A DNA stretch of 6,532 nt, from positions 1-6,532 of the forward strand of contig JASFQI010000289.1 in NCBI GenBank assembly GCA_050115555.1. Reading direction: 5' to 3'. This document shows positions 1-5,913 of this stretch, piece after piece. The position numbers were made by a program, and so were the translations under genes. Below the pieces are notes generated by a model. The model was not told the origin of the DNA and made no database searches. It was given only the letters and a program-made list of their open reading frames with translations. This DNA is from JASFQI01 sp050115555. GTDB taxonomy: Bacteria; Desulfobacterota; DSM-4660; Desulfatiglandales; HGW-15. The first letter of the stretch is position 1. Each line of letters starts with the position of its first letter.

Positions 1-761
1 TAGGCCTTCCCGGGATCGGTCCGTACACGGCAGGCGCCATCCTGAGCTTTGCCTTTGGAATGCCCGAGGCCACGGTGGACGGCAATGTCCGCCGGGTGCT
101 GTCCAGGGTCTTCGGGATTCGGGACCCCGTGGATCGGGGCCCGGGACTTCGCGCTGTGGATGCACACGCAAAAGTCCTGGTTCCGGTCGAACGGCCCGGG
201 GACTTCAACCAGGCCCTCATGGACCTCGGGGCAGATGTCTGCACGCCACGTGCCCCGCGATGCAGCGTGTGTCCGCTCGAAGGCCTGTGTGTGGCTGAGA
301 AGGAGGGGGATCCCGAGGCCCTTCCGGTCAAGGGAAGGCGAAAGCCCATTCCCCACAGGCTGGCGGTCGCGGCGGTGATTCAGGACGATCAGGGCAGGCT
401 TTTGGTGGTGAAACGCGCAGATCGCGGCCTGCTGGGGGGGCTCTGGAAGCTGCCGGGCGGCGAGGTGGGGGAGGGAGAGGCCCCGGCCCTTGCGCTGGAG
501 AAGCGGGTCGCCGAAGAGGTAGGGCTCCAGGTGCATTCGGAGGCCGACCCCTCAGCAGTGGTGGAGCACGTGTACAGCCACTTTCGTCTGACGCTTCAGG
601 CCCATGTTTGCCGGCGTGTCAAGGGTAGACCGCAGGCTCGGGACTGTGACGGATGGCAGTGGGTCGCTGCACCGGCGTGGGGAGGGCTTCCCTTTTCCCG
701 GGCGGACAGGAAGGTGTTGGAAGAGGTTGAGGCAGAAGAAAGGATAAAGGATAAAGGATAA
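1..761 (+). CDS. mutY: A/G-specific adenine glycosylase MutY, C-terminal part (5' end outside window)
   Basis: MutY removes adenine mispaired with 8-oxoguanine or guanine in base excision repair. The gene is cut by the window's left edge; the visible frame is read from base 3 (252 residues). It opens with the helix-hairpin-helix LPGIGPYTAGAI, followed by VDGNV, whose Asp (codon 78-80) matches the family's catalytic aspartate. The iron-sulfur cluster loop is complete: Cys codons at 240, 261, 270 and 288 give C-x6-C-x2-C-x5-C. The C-terminal MutY/Nudix-like domain follows, with LWKLPGG, a Nudix-box-like stretch (GEVGEGEAPALALEKRVAEEVGL) and HVYSHFRLTL, typical of the 8-oxoG-recognising domain. 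The Nudix box has Lys-Arg where active hydrolases have Arg-Glu, fitting a recognition role rather than hydrolysis. The N-terminal catalytic Glu region is not in the window. The last six codons and the stop lie in a heptamer repeat (740-760), so the tail RIKDKG is repeat-derived. Confidence 0.95.
   Translation, partial: GLPGIGPYTAGAILSFAFGMPEATVDGNVRRVLSRVFGIRDPVDRGPGLRAVDAHAKVLVPVERPGDFNQALMDLGADVCTPRAPRCSVCPLEGLCVAEKEGDPEALPVKGRRKPIPHRLAVAAVIQDDQGRLLVVKRADRGLLGGLWKLPGGEVGEGEAPALALEKRVAEEVGLQVHSEADPSAVVEHVYSHFRLTLQAHVCRRVKGRPQARDCDGWQWVAAPAWGGLPFSRADRKVLEEVEAEERIKDKG
740..760 (+). repeat. Three perfect tandem copies of the heptamer AAGGATA
   Basis: Units lie at 740-746, 747-753 and 754-760, with a partial fourth (AAGG) after. 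They form the end of mutY; the stop codon TAA (759-761) begins in the last unit. They are the left edge of the larger heptamer-rich intergenic region. Confidence 0.9.
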
Positions 762-893
762 AGGGAGAACCCCTGTGTGAAAGGTGAATGTGAAGGTGGA
801 GGGGCGGCATCAGGTGAAAGAGCAGGATTGACGGAGCGATTCAGGATTCAGGATTGAAGGATTAAGGGGTAAAGGGCCAGTAGGCAGGATTAG

Positions 894-1029
894 AGGATTG
901 AAGGGGTAAGGGGCAGAAGGGCAGGATTGAAGGGTTCAGGGGTAAAGGGAAAACGACAGGATTAAAGGATTAAGGGATAAGGGGTAGGCCCGGTTTTTCG
1001 TAATCCTTAATCCTTACCCCTTCAATCCT
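894..1029. repeat. Perfect 18-bp inverted repeat within the heptamer region
   Basis: The left arm 894-911 (AGGATTGAAGGGGTAAGG) is exactly reverse-complementary to the right arm 1012-1029, with 100 bp between. Further imperfect pairing is possible inside, for example 965-980 with 1001-1016. The two halves may be inverted copies of one repeat string or arms of a large hairpin. Confidence 0.85.
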
Positions 1030-1043
1030 TACCCCTCTAATCC

Positions 1044-2387
1044 TTAATCCTGTAGTTGTTTCATCACCTGCTGGGCCGCGATGTGCAGGGGATCCCAGGT
1101 GGGACCAAAGGGCGGGGCATAGGCCAGATCGCACTCGTGAAACTCCTCTACGGTCATGCCCGCGTGGAGCCCCACGGCCGCGGCGTCGATGCGGTGGATG
1201 CCTTCCCTTCCAAGGATTTGGACCCCGAGGAGCTTCCTGGTTTTTCGATCCGCGATCATGTAGACCCCGAGGCGGCTTGCCCCTGGGTGGCGGTGTGCGC
1301 GGCTTCGGGCAAAGATGACCGACTCCACCGGATCGAACCCGGCATCCTGGGCTTCTTTCAGCGAGAGCCCGGTGCGGGCCACCTGGAGATCGAACACCTT
1401 GAAGATTGCGGTTCCTGCGATGCCCTGGAGTGCCACCTCGGCCCCGGTCACGTGGTCGGCCACGGCCCGGCCGCCACGGTTGGCGCGAAGCGCGAGCGGG
1501 ACCCAGACCCGCTGCCCGGTGACTACGTGAAAGGCGTCGGCACAGTCGCCTACGGAGTAAATGTCAGGGTCCGTGGTCTGAAGAGAGGGGTTCACGGCAA
1601 TGGCCTCGCCGGGCCCCAGGTCCAGGCCTGCCTGCTTGGCGATCTCATTGCTCGGGCGGACGCCGATGGCAAAGAGCACCAGGTCGGTGTCCAGCTCCAT
1701 GCTCGTGCACTTGACCCGAAGCCCGTCCCCGGCTGCCTCGATGCCCTCGATCCTCTGCCCGGTCAGCAGCCCGACGTCGTGGGCCTCCAGTTCCTCCTGA
1801 ATCAGTGCGGAGAGCTGCTCATGCATCCAGGGCAGGAGTTGGGCCCGCGGCTTGACCATATCCACGTGAACACCACGCTCATGAAAGCTCTCGGCCATTT
1901 CCAGACCAATGTAGCCCATGCCCGCGATCACGGCCCGCTTGACATTCCGTTCGGCCATGAGCTGTTTGATCCTGCGGCCGTCCTCCAGGCTTTTGAGCGC
2001 CACCACGCCCGGAAGGTCCGCGCCCGGGATATTCGGAATGATGGGGCTGGCTCCGGTGGCGATGAGGAGCTTGTCATAGGCCACCCCGAACGGGGATCCG
2101 TCCGAGGTGGTTCCTCTGACCTTTTTGGCCTGTCGGTCAATGGCCTCGGCGCGGTGGCCAAGGCGCAGGTCAATGCCCTGCTTTTCCCGGAAGACCGAGG
2201 CCTCACGGACCACGAGATCGTCCATGTCCCGCTCAGGATCGGCCAGGTTGTACGGCATACCGCATGCGCTGTAGGACACGTCTCCGGTGGCTTCCAGCAC
2301 AATGATCTCCAGGTCCTTCTGGTTTCGGCGTGCGCGGCTGGCCGCGCTCATGCCTGCGGCGTCTCCTCCGATGATCACGAATCGCAT
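1044..2387 (-). CDS. FAD-dependent pyridine nucleotide-disulfide oxidoreductase, CoA-disulfide reductase / NADH oxidase family
   Basis: A cytoplasmic flavoenzyme of 447 residues that reduces disulfide or per/polysulfide substrates (or O2) with NAD(P)H through a single redox-active cysteine. The N-terminal FAD fold is FVIIGGDAAGMSAASRARR (3-21). The active-site Cys42 lies in SYSACGMPY, the spacing of this family. A second Rossmann motif, G156-M-G158-Y-I-G161, binds the nicotinamide cofactor, and YSVGDCAD (277-284) completes FAD binding. A dimerisation domain follows, ending with YAPPFGPTWDPL (about 423-434); its Tyr423 matches the conserved CoA-disulfide reductase tyrosine. There is no rhodanese extension. 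After the second beta strand the sequence is MVKPRAQ, with Lys179/Arg181 where NADH enzymes usually have an acidic residue, so NADPH preference is possible. I chose the ATG at 2387 because GGAGGG precedes it and the FAD motif begins at once; the longer frame to 2477 adds an unrelated N-terminus. The stop codon is formed by a heptamer repeat. The exact substrate is not determined by sequence. Confidence 0.9.
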   Translation of the reverse strand: MRFVIIGGDAAGMSAASRARRNQKDLEIIVLEATGDVSYSACGMPYNLADPERDMDDLVVREASVFREKQGIDLRLGHRAEAIDRQAKKVRGTTSDGSPFGVAYDKLLIATGASPIIPNIPGADLPGVVALKSLEDGRRIKQLMAERNVKRAVIAGMGYIGLEMAESFHERGVHVDMVKPRAQLLPWMHEQLSALIQEELEAHDVGLLTGQRIEGIEAAGDGLRVKCTSMELDTDLVLFAIGVRPSNEIAKQAGLDLGPGEAIAVNPSLQTTDPDIYSVGDCADAFHVVTGQRVWVPLALRANRGGRAVADHVTGAEVALQGIAGTAIFKVFDLQVARTGLSLKEAQDAGFDPVESVIFARSRAHRHPGASRLGVYMIADRKTRKLLGVQILGREGIHRIDAAAVGLHAGMTVEEFHECDLAYAPPFGPTWDPLHIAAQQVMKQLQD

Positions 2388-2393
2388 GAGGTC

Positions 2394-2399
2394 CCTCCA
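2394..2399 (-). promoter_or_regulatory. Ribosome binding site that fixes the oxidoreductase start
   Basis: On the minus strand GGAGGG lies about six bases before the ATG at 2387-2385. No comparable Shine-Dalgarno sequence supports the upstream in-frame ATG at 2477. Confidence 0.7.
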
Positions 2400-2463
2400 G
2401 TGGTATAATAAAAGCAATCCAACAATCCTGCCTCTTCCCGCGCACGTATTCAAGAGCAAACAT

Positions 2464-2482
2464 AATTGGGAACACAATTGGG
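2464..2482 (+). repeat. Repeated foot motif upstream of palindrome 1 (AATTGGG twice, 12-bp period)
   Basis: AATTGGG occurs at 2464-2470 and 2476-2482. The second copy runs into the palindrome's GGGGACGTGG. The right side of the palindrome has no such extra copy. A similar asymmetric extra foot flanks the second palindrome (5500-5510). Confidence 0.65.
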
Positions 2483-2539
2483 GACGTGGGTAAGTTCAAA
2501 AGTTTTTACAAAAAACTTTTGAACTTACCCACGTCCCCA
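2479..2539. repeat. Palindromic element 1: perfect 29-bp arms with 3-base loop
   Basis: The left arm 2479-2507 begins TGGGGACGTGGGTAAGTT and continues CAAAAGTTTTT. The right arm 2511-2539 is its exact reverse complement, separated by ACA (2508-2510). It sits between the divergent oxidoreductase and GTPase genes. There is no trailing T-tract on either side beyond the stem, so a simple intrinsic terminator is not the obvious reading. The outer 17 bases match the second element at 5436-5494 except for one base. It is probably a REP- or MITE-like mobile palindrome; it may also block transcription between the two divergent units. Confidence 0.9.
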
Positions 2540-2662
2540 TTTTCCACACTACAGGTTTGTGGCGGTGTTGTCCTCTGCGGCTCTGTGTGAGAAAATGACA
2601 GACCTTGAAACTGGAACCCGCCTGAGACGGGCAAGCCTTGAACTGAAAAGGGGATCTTTTCC

Positions 2663-4000
2663 ATGGTCGAAACCGTAATCATCATGGGCGCTGCGGGACG
2701 GGATTTTCACAACTTCAACATCTACTTCAGGGACAATCCCCGCTATCGCGTGGTCGCCTTTACGGCCACGCAGATACCGGATATCGAGGGAAGGCGGTAT
2801 CCGGCGGAACTGGCCGGAGCGGCCTATCCCGAGGGGATCCCGATTTTTCCCGAGGAAGATCTGGCCCGGCTCATCCAGACAAACCACGCGGACCTGGTGG
2901 CCTTTTCCTACAGCGACGTGCCCTATGCCGAGGTGATGCACAAGGCGTCCCTGGTCATGGCGCACGGAGCGGACTTCATCCTGATCGGTGCGACCTACAC
3001 CATGCTTCGGTCCGAAAAGCCCGTGATCGCCGTGTGTGCGGTTCGGACCGGGTGCGGAAAGTCCCAGACCACCCGCAAGGTCTGCTCCATTCTTCGGGAG
3101 AAGGGGCACCGGGTGGTGGCAATCCGCCATCCCATGCCCTACGGGGATCTTCGCTCCCAGGCGGTTCAGCGGTTTTCATCGTACGAGGATTTTGAAACCC
3201 AGCAGTGCACCATTGAAGAGCGGGAGGAATACGAACCCCTGGTGGATCAGGGGATTACGGTATACGCGGGCGTGGATTACGGCCGAATCCTCGAGGAAGC
3301 GGAAAAAGAGGCGGACATCATCGTCTGGGACGGTGGCAACAATGACACGCCGTTTTACAGGCCTGACGTGCACATCGTGCTCTTTGACCCCCACCGGCCC
3401 GGGCACGAACGAAGCTATTTCCCGGGCGAGACCAACATGCTCATGGCGGATATCGCGATCATCAACAAGGTGGATACGGCGGACCCTGAAAAGGTGGCAC
3501 AGGTGGAGGCGTCCATTCGGGAGCACAACCCCAAGGCGGACCGGGTCTTGGCCGAATCCCCGGTCCTGATCTCCCACCCTGAACGGGTGAAGGGCCGCCG
3601 GGTGCTCGTGGTGGAGGATGGACCCACCATTACCCACGGGGAGATGCCCACAGGGGCCGGGTTCATCGCGGCCCGCCAGTTCGGCGCCTCGGAGATCGTG
3701 GATCCCAGGCCTTTTGCAAAGGGCTCCATTCAGAAGACCTATGAAAAATATCCCCACACCGGTCCGGTTCTGCCGGCCATGGGATACAGCCCGGCCCAGA
3801 TCCGGGACCTTGAAACGACCATCAAACGTTCGGACGCGGAGCTAGTGCTCTTTGCAACTCCCATCCAGCTGACCCGCATCGTGAACATCACCAAAGAGGC
3901 GCTTCGGGTCCGGTACGAGTACCGCGACCACGGGTCCCCTATCCTGGAAGAGGTGCTTTTGAGGCACCTTGAAAAGGCGGGCGGGAAGGAGGGGGCATGA
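2663..4000 (+). CDS. Predicted P-loop GTPase, cyclic 2,3-diphosphoglycerate synthetase-like
   Basis: A 445-residue protein, probably cytoplasmic (no signal peptide or membrane segment). The N-terminus VIIMGAAGRDFHNFN (5-19) looks like a Rossmann-type nucleotide-binding strand and turn. A second module has a P-loop-like AVRTGCGKSQTT (126-137; Lys133, Ser134), spaced like dethiobiotin-synthetase-type loops rather than the classical Walker A. Then come a probable metal/switch region DIIVWDGGNND (Asp223) and NKVD (268-271), the guanine-specificity motif of GTPases. From memory, this architecture and sequence match the family called predicted GTPase or cyclic 2,3-diphosphoglycerate synthase in annotations. 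The true reaction in bacteria is unknown, and I would not assign cDPG synthesis. The start is supported by AAGGGG (2648-2653) nine bases upstream. Its stop overlaps the arcC start by four bases (ATGA), so the two are translationally coupled. The leader 2540-2662 has no recognisable promoter but contains two near-copies of CCTTGAACTG (2603-2613, 2636-2645). Confidence 0.85.
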   Translation: MVETVIIMGAAGRDFHNFNIYFRDNPRYRVVAFTATQIPDIEGRRYPAELAGAAYPEGIPIFPEEDLARLIQTNHADLVAFSYSDVPYAEVMHKASLVMAHGADFILIGATYTMLRSEKPVIAVCAVRTGCGKSQTTRKVCSILREKGHRVVAIRHPMPYGDLRSQAVQRFSSYEDFETQQCTIEEREEYEPLVDQGITVYAGVDYGRILEEAEKEADIIVWDGGNNDTPFYRPDVHIVLFDPHRPGHERSYFPGETNMLMADIAIINKVDTADPEKVAQVEASIREHNPKADRVLAESPVLISHPERVKGRRVLVVEDGPTITHGEMPTGAGFIAARQFGASEIVDPRPFAKGSIQKTYEKYPHTGPVLPAMGYSPAQIRDLETTIKRSDAELVLFATPIQLTRIVNITKEALRVRYEYRDHGSPILEEVLLRHLEKAGGKEGA

Positions 4001-4929
4001 GCGCTCCGGCCAGGAAGAAGACATTGCTCATTGCATTGGGCGGAAATGCCCTGATCCGAAAGGGCCAGCAGGGGTTGATCGAGGAGCAATTCGAAAACCT
4101 GAAGATGCCCATCCGACAGATCGCCCGCCTCTCACAGGACTACCGCGTCCTCATCACCCACGGAAACGGTCCCCAGGTGGGAAACCTCCTGCTCCAACAG
4201 GAGGCACGAAGCGATGTGCCTCGGCTTCCCCTGGAGATCCTGGTGGCCCAGACCCAGGGCCAGATCGGGTACATGATCGAATCCACCCTGGATACCGAGC
4301 TCATGGCCCTGGGCCCAGACGCCCAGAAACCCCTGGTGAGCCTGATCAGCTATGTAGTGGTGGATGAAAACGACCCGGCTTTCAAAAACCCTTCCAAACC
4401 CATCGGACCGGTTTATGGTGAGGAAGATCTCCCCGGCCTCCCCTTTCAGGTCGTGAAAACAGCCAAAGGGTTTCGCCGCGTGGTGGCCTCACCCAAGCCC
4501 GTGACCATTGTGGAGAAAAAGGAGATCCGCGCGCTCCTGGACATGGATTTCATCGTAATCTGCTGCGGCGGGGGAGGAATCCCGGTCATTCGGGAGGGTC
4601 GTTCCTTTGAGGGCGTGGACGCGGTGATCGACAAGGACCTGGCCAGCGCCAGGCTGGCAGAAGAGGTGGGTGTGGATCTCTTTGTGATCGCAACGGACGT
4701 GGAGGGCGCGGCCCTTCACTACGGAGAGCCCGACCAGGAGTTTCTCGACCATGTCCTGCCGGATGAGGCAAGGCGCTACCTGAAAGAAGGACACTTTCCG
4801 CCCGGTTCCATGGGCCCCAAAATCGAGGCCTGTCTCGCGTTTGTGGAGCGCACCGGAAACGAGGCGGTGATTACGTCCATCCGGTCCATCGAGGCCGCAG
4901 TCGCAGGCACGGCCGGGACAAAAATTTGA
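3997..4929 (+). CDS. arcC: Carbamate kinase
   Basis: It catalyses carbamoyl phosphate + ADP = carbamate + ATP; carbamate then breaks down to ammonia and CO2. This is the ATP-yielding last step of arginine-deiminase, agmatine or purine/allantoin fermentation, and occurs in the cytoplasm. The 310 residues match the family's usual length. Amino-acid-kinase motifs are in order: LLIALGGNALI (10-20), ITHGNGPQVGNLLLQ, YVVVDENDPAF, PSKPIGPVY, RRVVASPKP, IVICCGGGGIPV, VDAVIDKDLASARLA, DLFVIATDVEGA and PGSMGPKIEA. All are intact. The start ATG overlaps the previous stop by four bases and follows AAGGAGG (3986-3992) with four bases of spacing. No arginine deiminase or carbamoyltransferase gene is in the window, so the source of carbamoyl phosphate is open; the only operon partner is the GTPase-like protein. 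I see no clear hairpin terminator in 4930-5005; only a weak GGATGA/TCATCC pair. Confidence 0.96.
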   Translation: MSAPARKKTLLIALGGNALIRKGQQGLIEEQFENLKMPIRQIARLSQDYRVLITHGNGPQVGNLLLQQEARSDVPRLPLEILVAQTQGQIGYMIESTLDTELMALGPDAQKPLVSLISYVVVDENDPAFKNPSKPIGPVYGEEDLPGLPFQVVKTAKGFRRVVASPKPVTIVEKKEIRALLDMDFIVICCGGGGIPVIREGRSFEGVDAVIDKDLASARLAEEVGVDLFVIATDVEGAALHYGEPDQEFLDHVLPDEARRYLKEGHFPPGSMGPKIEACLAFVERTGNEAVITSIRSIEAAVAGTAGTKI

Positions 4930-5005
4930 GAGCATTGCTGATAAGAAGAGGATGAGAAAGGGAAATTTATTCATCCGATAGGAAAAGTAATAGAGTTGAT
5001 GGTCT

Positions 5006-5419
5006 TCACTTAATGATAATTTTTTTAAATAAAGTCTGTAAATACCAAATTAAACCTCCTAAAAATGGAAATAAAATGCTTATAAAAAACCAAAAAATGA
5101 CATTATTGTGAATCGAATAAATGACCATTTCTAAAGATGTTGAACAGAATGTTTGGTATATGATTAAAATAATAAATATCCCAAAACCAAATAGTACTGA
5201 ATAAATTATGCCTGATTTTTTTGCAAATAGTGCAGCAAGATATCCACAGACAACTAAGGTAGAATATTGTAAAATTGTAATATAAGTCATAAATGCAATT
5301 ATGTTGTTGCTTTTTGATATCAGTGAATCTAGGATAAATATAAATATATTTAATAAGATAAAAATAAATATTGATATAAAAATCGCCGAAAACTTTATTT
5401 TATTAGCAATAAAATTCAA
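5006..5419 (-). CDS. Small AT-rich integral membrane protein with about four helices, unknown function
   Basis: With the TTG start at 5419-5417 this gives 137 residues. Hydrophobic segments are roughly AIFISIFIFILLNIFIFIL, AFMTYITILQYSTLVVCGYLAALFA, GIIYSVLFGFGIFIILIIY and VIFWFFISILFPFLGGLIW, followed by a lysine-rich C-terminus (KKIIIK). A GYLAALFAKKSG turn between helices 2 and 3 is reminiscent of small four-helix families such as YrzE/TIGR04086, but I cannot assign it. I chose TTG because AAGGAA lies seven bases upstream and no ATG is available before the second helix. The frame stays open to an ATG at 5524, but that longer reading would be translated through the palindromic element and adds a repeat-derived N-terminus. 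Base composition is far more AT-rich than the GTPase and arcC genes to its left, suggesting transfer. It follows vapC on the same strand and could be co-transcribed. Confidence 0.6.
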   Translation of the reverse strand: MNFIANKIKFSAIFISIFIFILLNIFIFILDSLISKSNNIIAFMTYITILQYSTLVVCGYLAALFAKKSGIIYSVLFGFGIFIILIIYQTFCSTSLEMVIYSIHNNVIFWFFISILFPFLGGLIWYLQTLFKKIIIK

Positions 5420-5426
5420 AATGAAT

Positions 5427-5432
5427 TTCCTT
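5427..5432 (-). promoter_or_regulatory. Candidate ribosome binding site for the membrane protein
   Basis: AAGGAA on the minus strand, seven bases before the TTG at 5419. It lies just outside the palindromic element's edge at 5436 and argues for the shorter start. Confidence 0.45.
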
Positions 5433-5435
5433 AGA

Positions 5436-5494
5436 GGGGACGTGGTTAAGTTTATAAATATTAGAAAAGTATTTATAAACTTAACCACGTCCCC
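5436..5494. repeat. Palindromic element 2: perfect 25-bp arms with 9-base loop
   Basis: The left arm 5436-5460 (GGGGACGTGGTTAAGTT then TATAAATA) is exactly reverse-complementary to 5470-5494, with loop 5461-5469. The outer foot matches element 1 (2479-2539) except position 11 of the arm, where G/C there is T/A here on both arms. The inner stem is unrelated in sequence yet fully paired. It lies between vapC and the membrane protein gene. Confidence 0.9.
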
Positions 5495-5510
5495 AATGAC
5501 CATGTCCCCA
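5485..5510 (-). repeat. Tandem foot motif beside palindrome 2 (TGGGGACRTGG twice)
   Basis: On the minus strand TGGGGACATGG (5510-5500) is followed 15 bases later by TGGGGACGTGG (5495-5485), the latter being the palindrome's own foot. The opposite side (before 5436) has no extra copy. The extra copy starts eight bases after the vapC stop codon. Confidence 0.75.
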
Positions 5511-5517
5511 GTTACGA

Positions 5518-5913
5518 TTACCACAATTGTATGAGTCCGCAGTCGATGTATTGGCGTATCTTCCGGTCTCTAGATACGAGGGTATGATTGCGTTGAATGG
5601 CTTGCCAGACGAGTAGATGATCGAAAGAGTCCTTGTGCGCCCGCTTGGGGAGGCGATGAAAGGAAGCCGCTTCCTGAGGCGTCACGTCGATCAAGGAAAA
5701 TCGAGATGCTTCCGCTGCTTCAGGGAGATCCTCAGGGGCAATTCCTTTGAGCTCGATTTTTCCGAGCGAAAATTTCAGCGAAATTTCCCAAAAAGTCAGT
5801 ACACTTACCAAAAGCTCGGAGCCAGGTTCTTCGATCGCTCGAATTGCCGTTTTGCTCAACTTTTCTGGTGACAGCAGAGCCCAAAGGAGCACATGAGTGT
5901 CGAGAAGACTCAT
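5518..5913 (-). CDS. vapC: PIN-domain toxin, VapC-like ribonuclease
   Basis: A 131-residue PIN-domain protein, the toxin of a type II toxin-antitoxin pair. VapC-type toxins are Mg2+-dependent RNases that often cut tRNA or rRNA. The acidic centre is visible: Asp5 in LLDTHVLLWAL, Glu43 in SVLTFWEISLKFSLGKIEL, Asp95/Asp98 in HKDSFDHLLVWQA, and Asp116 in TLVSRDRKIRQY. The length is normal and all key residues are present, so it is likely active. It starts with ATG at 5913, overlapping the antitoxin stop by four bases (ATGA), which implies translational coupling and antitoxin made first. The nearest upstream purine motif (AGGA) is poorly spaced, in line with coupling. The target RNA cannot be read from sequence. 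The gene ends directly beside palindromic element 2. Confidence 0.92.
   Translation of the reverse strand: MSLLDTHVLLWALLSPEKLSKTAIRAIEEPGSELLVSVLTFWEISLKFSLGKIELKGIAPEDLPEAAEASRFSLIDVTPQEAASFHRLPKRAHKDSFDHLLVWQAIQRNHTLVSRDRKIRQYIDCGLIQLW

Larger units (their letters stand above)
740..1051. repeat. Degenerate heptanucleotide repeat region between convergent genes
   Basis: This stretch without a gene is dominated by 7-8 bp units such as AGGATTA, AGGATTGA, AGGGGTA and AAGGATA. From 740 to about 985 the + strand is strongly purine-rich. A short spacer (about 985-1000, CCCGGTTTTTCG) follows, and 1001-1051 carries the same units inverted (TAATCCT, TACCCCT). On the minus strand 1051 to 1001 reads almost as an uninterrupted string of AGGATTA/AGGGGTA-type units. 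The stretch 762-840 is less regular. The overall inverted layout could fold into a long imperfect hairpin and serve as a two-way terminator for mutY and the oxidoreductase gene; that role is inference. It resembles the short tandemly repeated heptamers known from other bacteria such as cyanobacteria, but I cannot name the family. Confidence 0.8.

Noticed and set aside
619..810. Minus-strand 63-codon frame over the mutY end
   Set aside because: It is antisense to the conserved MutY C-terminal domain and translates the purine repeat as low-complexity sequence.
740..1051. CRISPR array
   Set aside because: Units are 7-8 bp, contiguous and degenerate, with no regular spacers of about 30-40 bp.
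1056..2408. 450-codon open frame on the + strand
   Set aside because: It is antisense to the oxidoreductase, whose FAD, active-site Cys and NAD motifs are all intact. Its translation shows no recognisable domain, and long antisense frames are expected in GC-rich genes.
2404..2409. Perfect TATAAT on the + strand
   Set aside because: The region 17 bp upstream (ATCGCA) is nothing like a -35, and the site lies more than 250 bp before the next + strand gene with the strong palindrome in between.
2388..2477. 30-residue N-terminal extension of the oxidoreductase
   Set aside because: The extension has no family similarity and no ribosome binding site, while the ATG at 2387 has GGAGGG at good spacing directly before the FAD-binding motif.
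4950..4976. GGATGA...TCATCC as a terminator for arcC
   Set aside because: Only a 6-bp weak stem with a long loop and no T-tract follows it.
5301..5534. 77-codon + strand frame through palindrome 2
   Set aside because: It is antisense to the AT-rich membrane protein gene and stays open partly because the palindrome encodes similar peptides on both strands. It has no ribosome binding site or domain.
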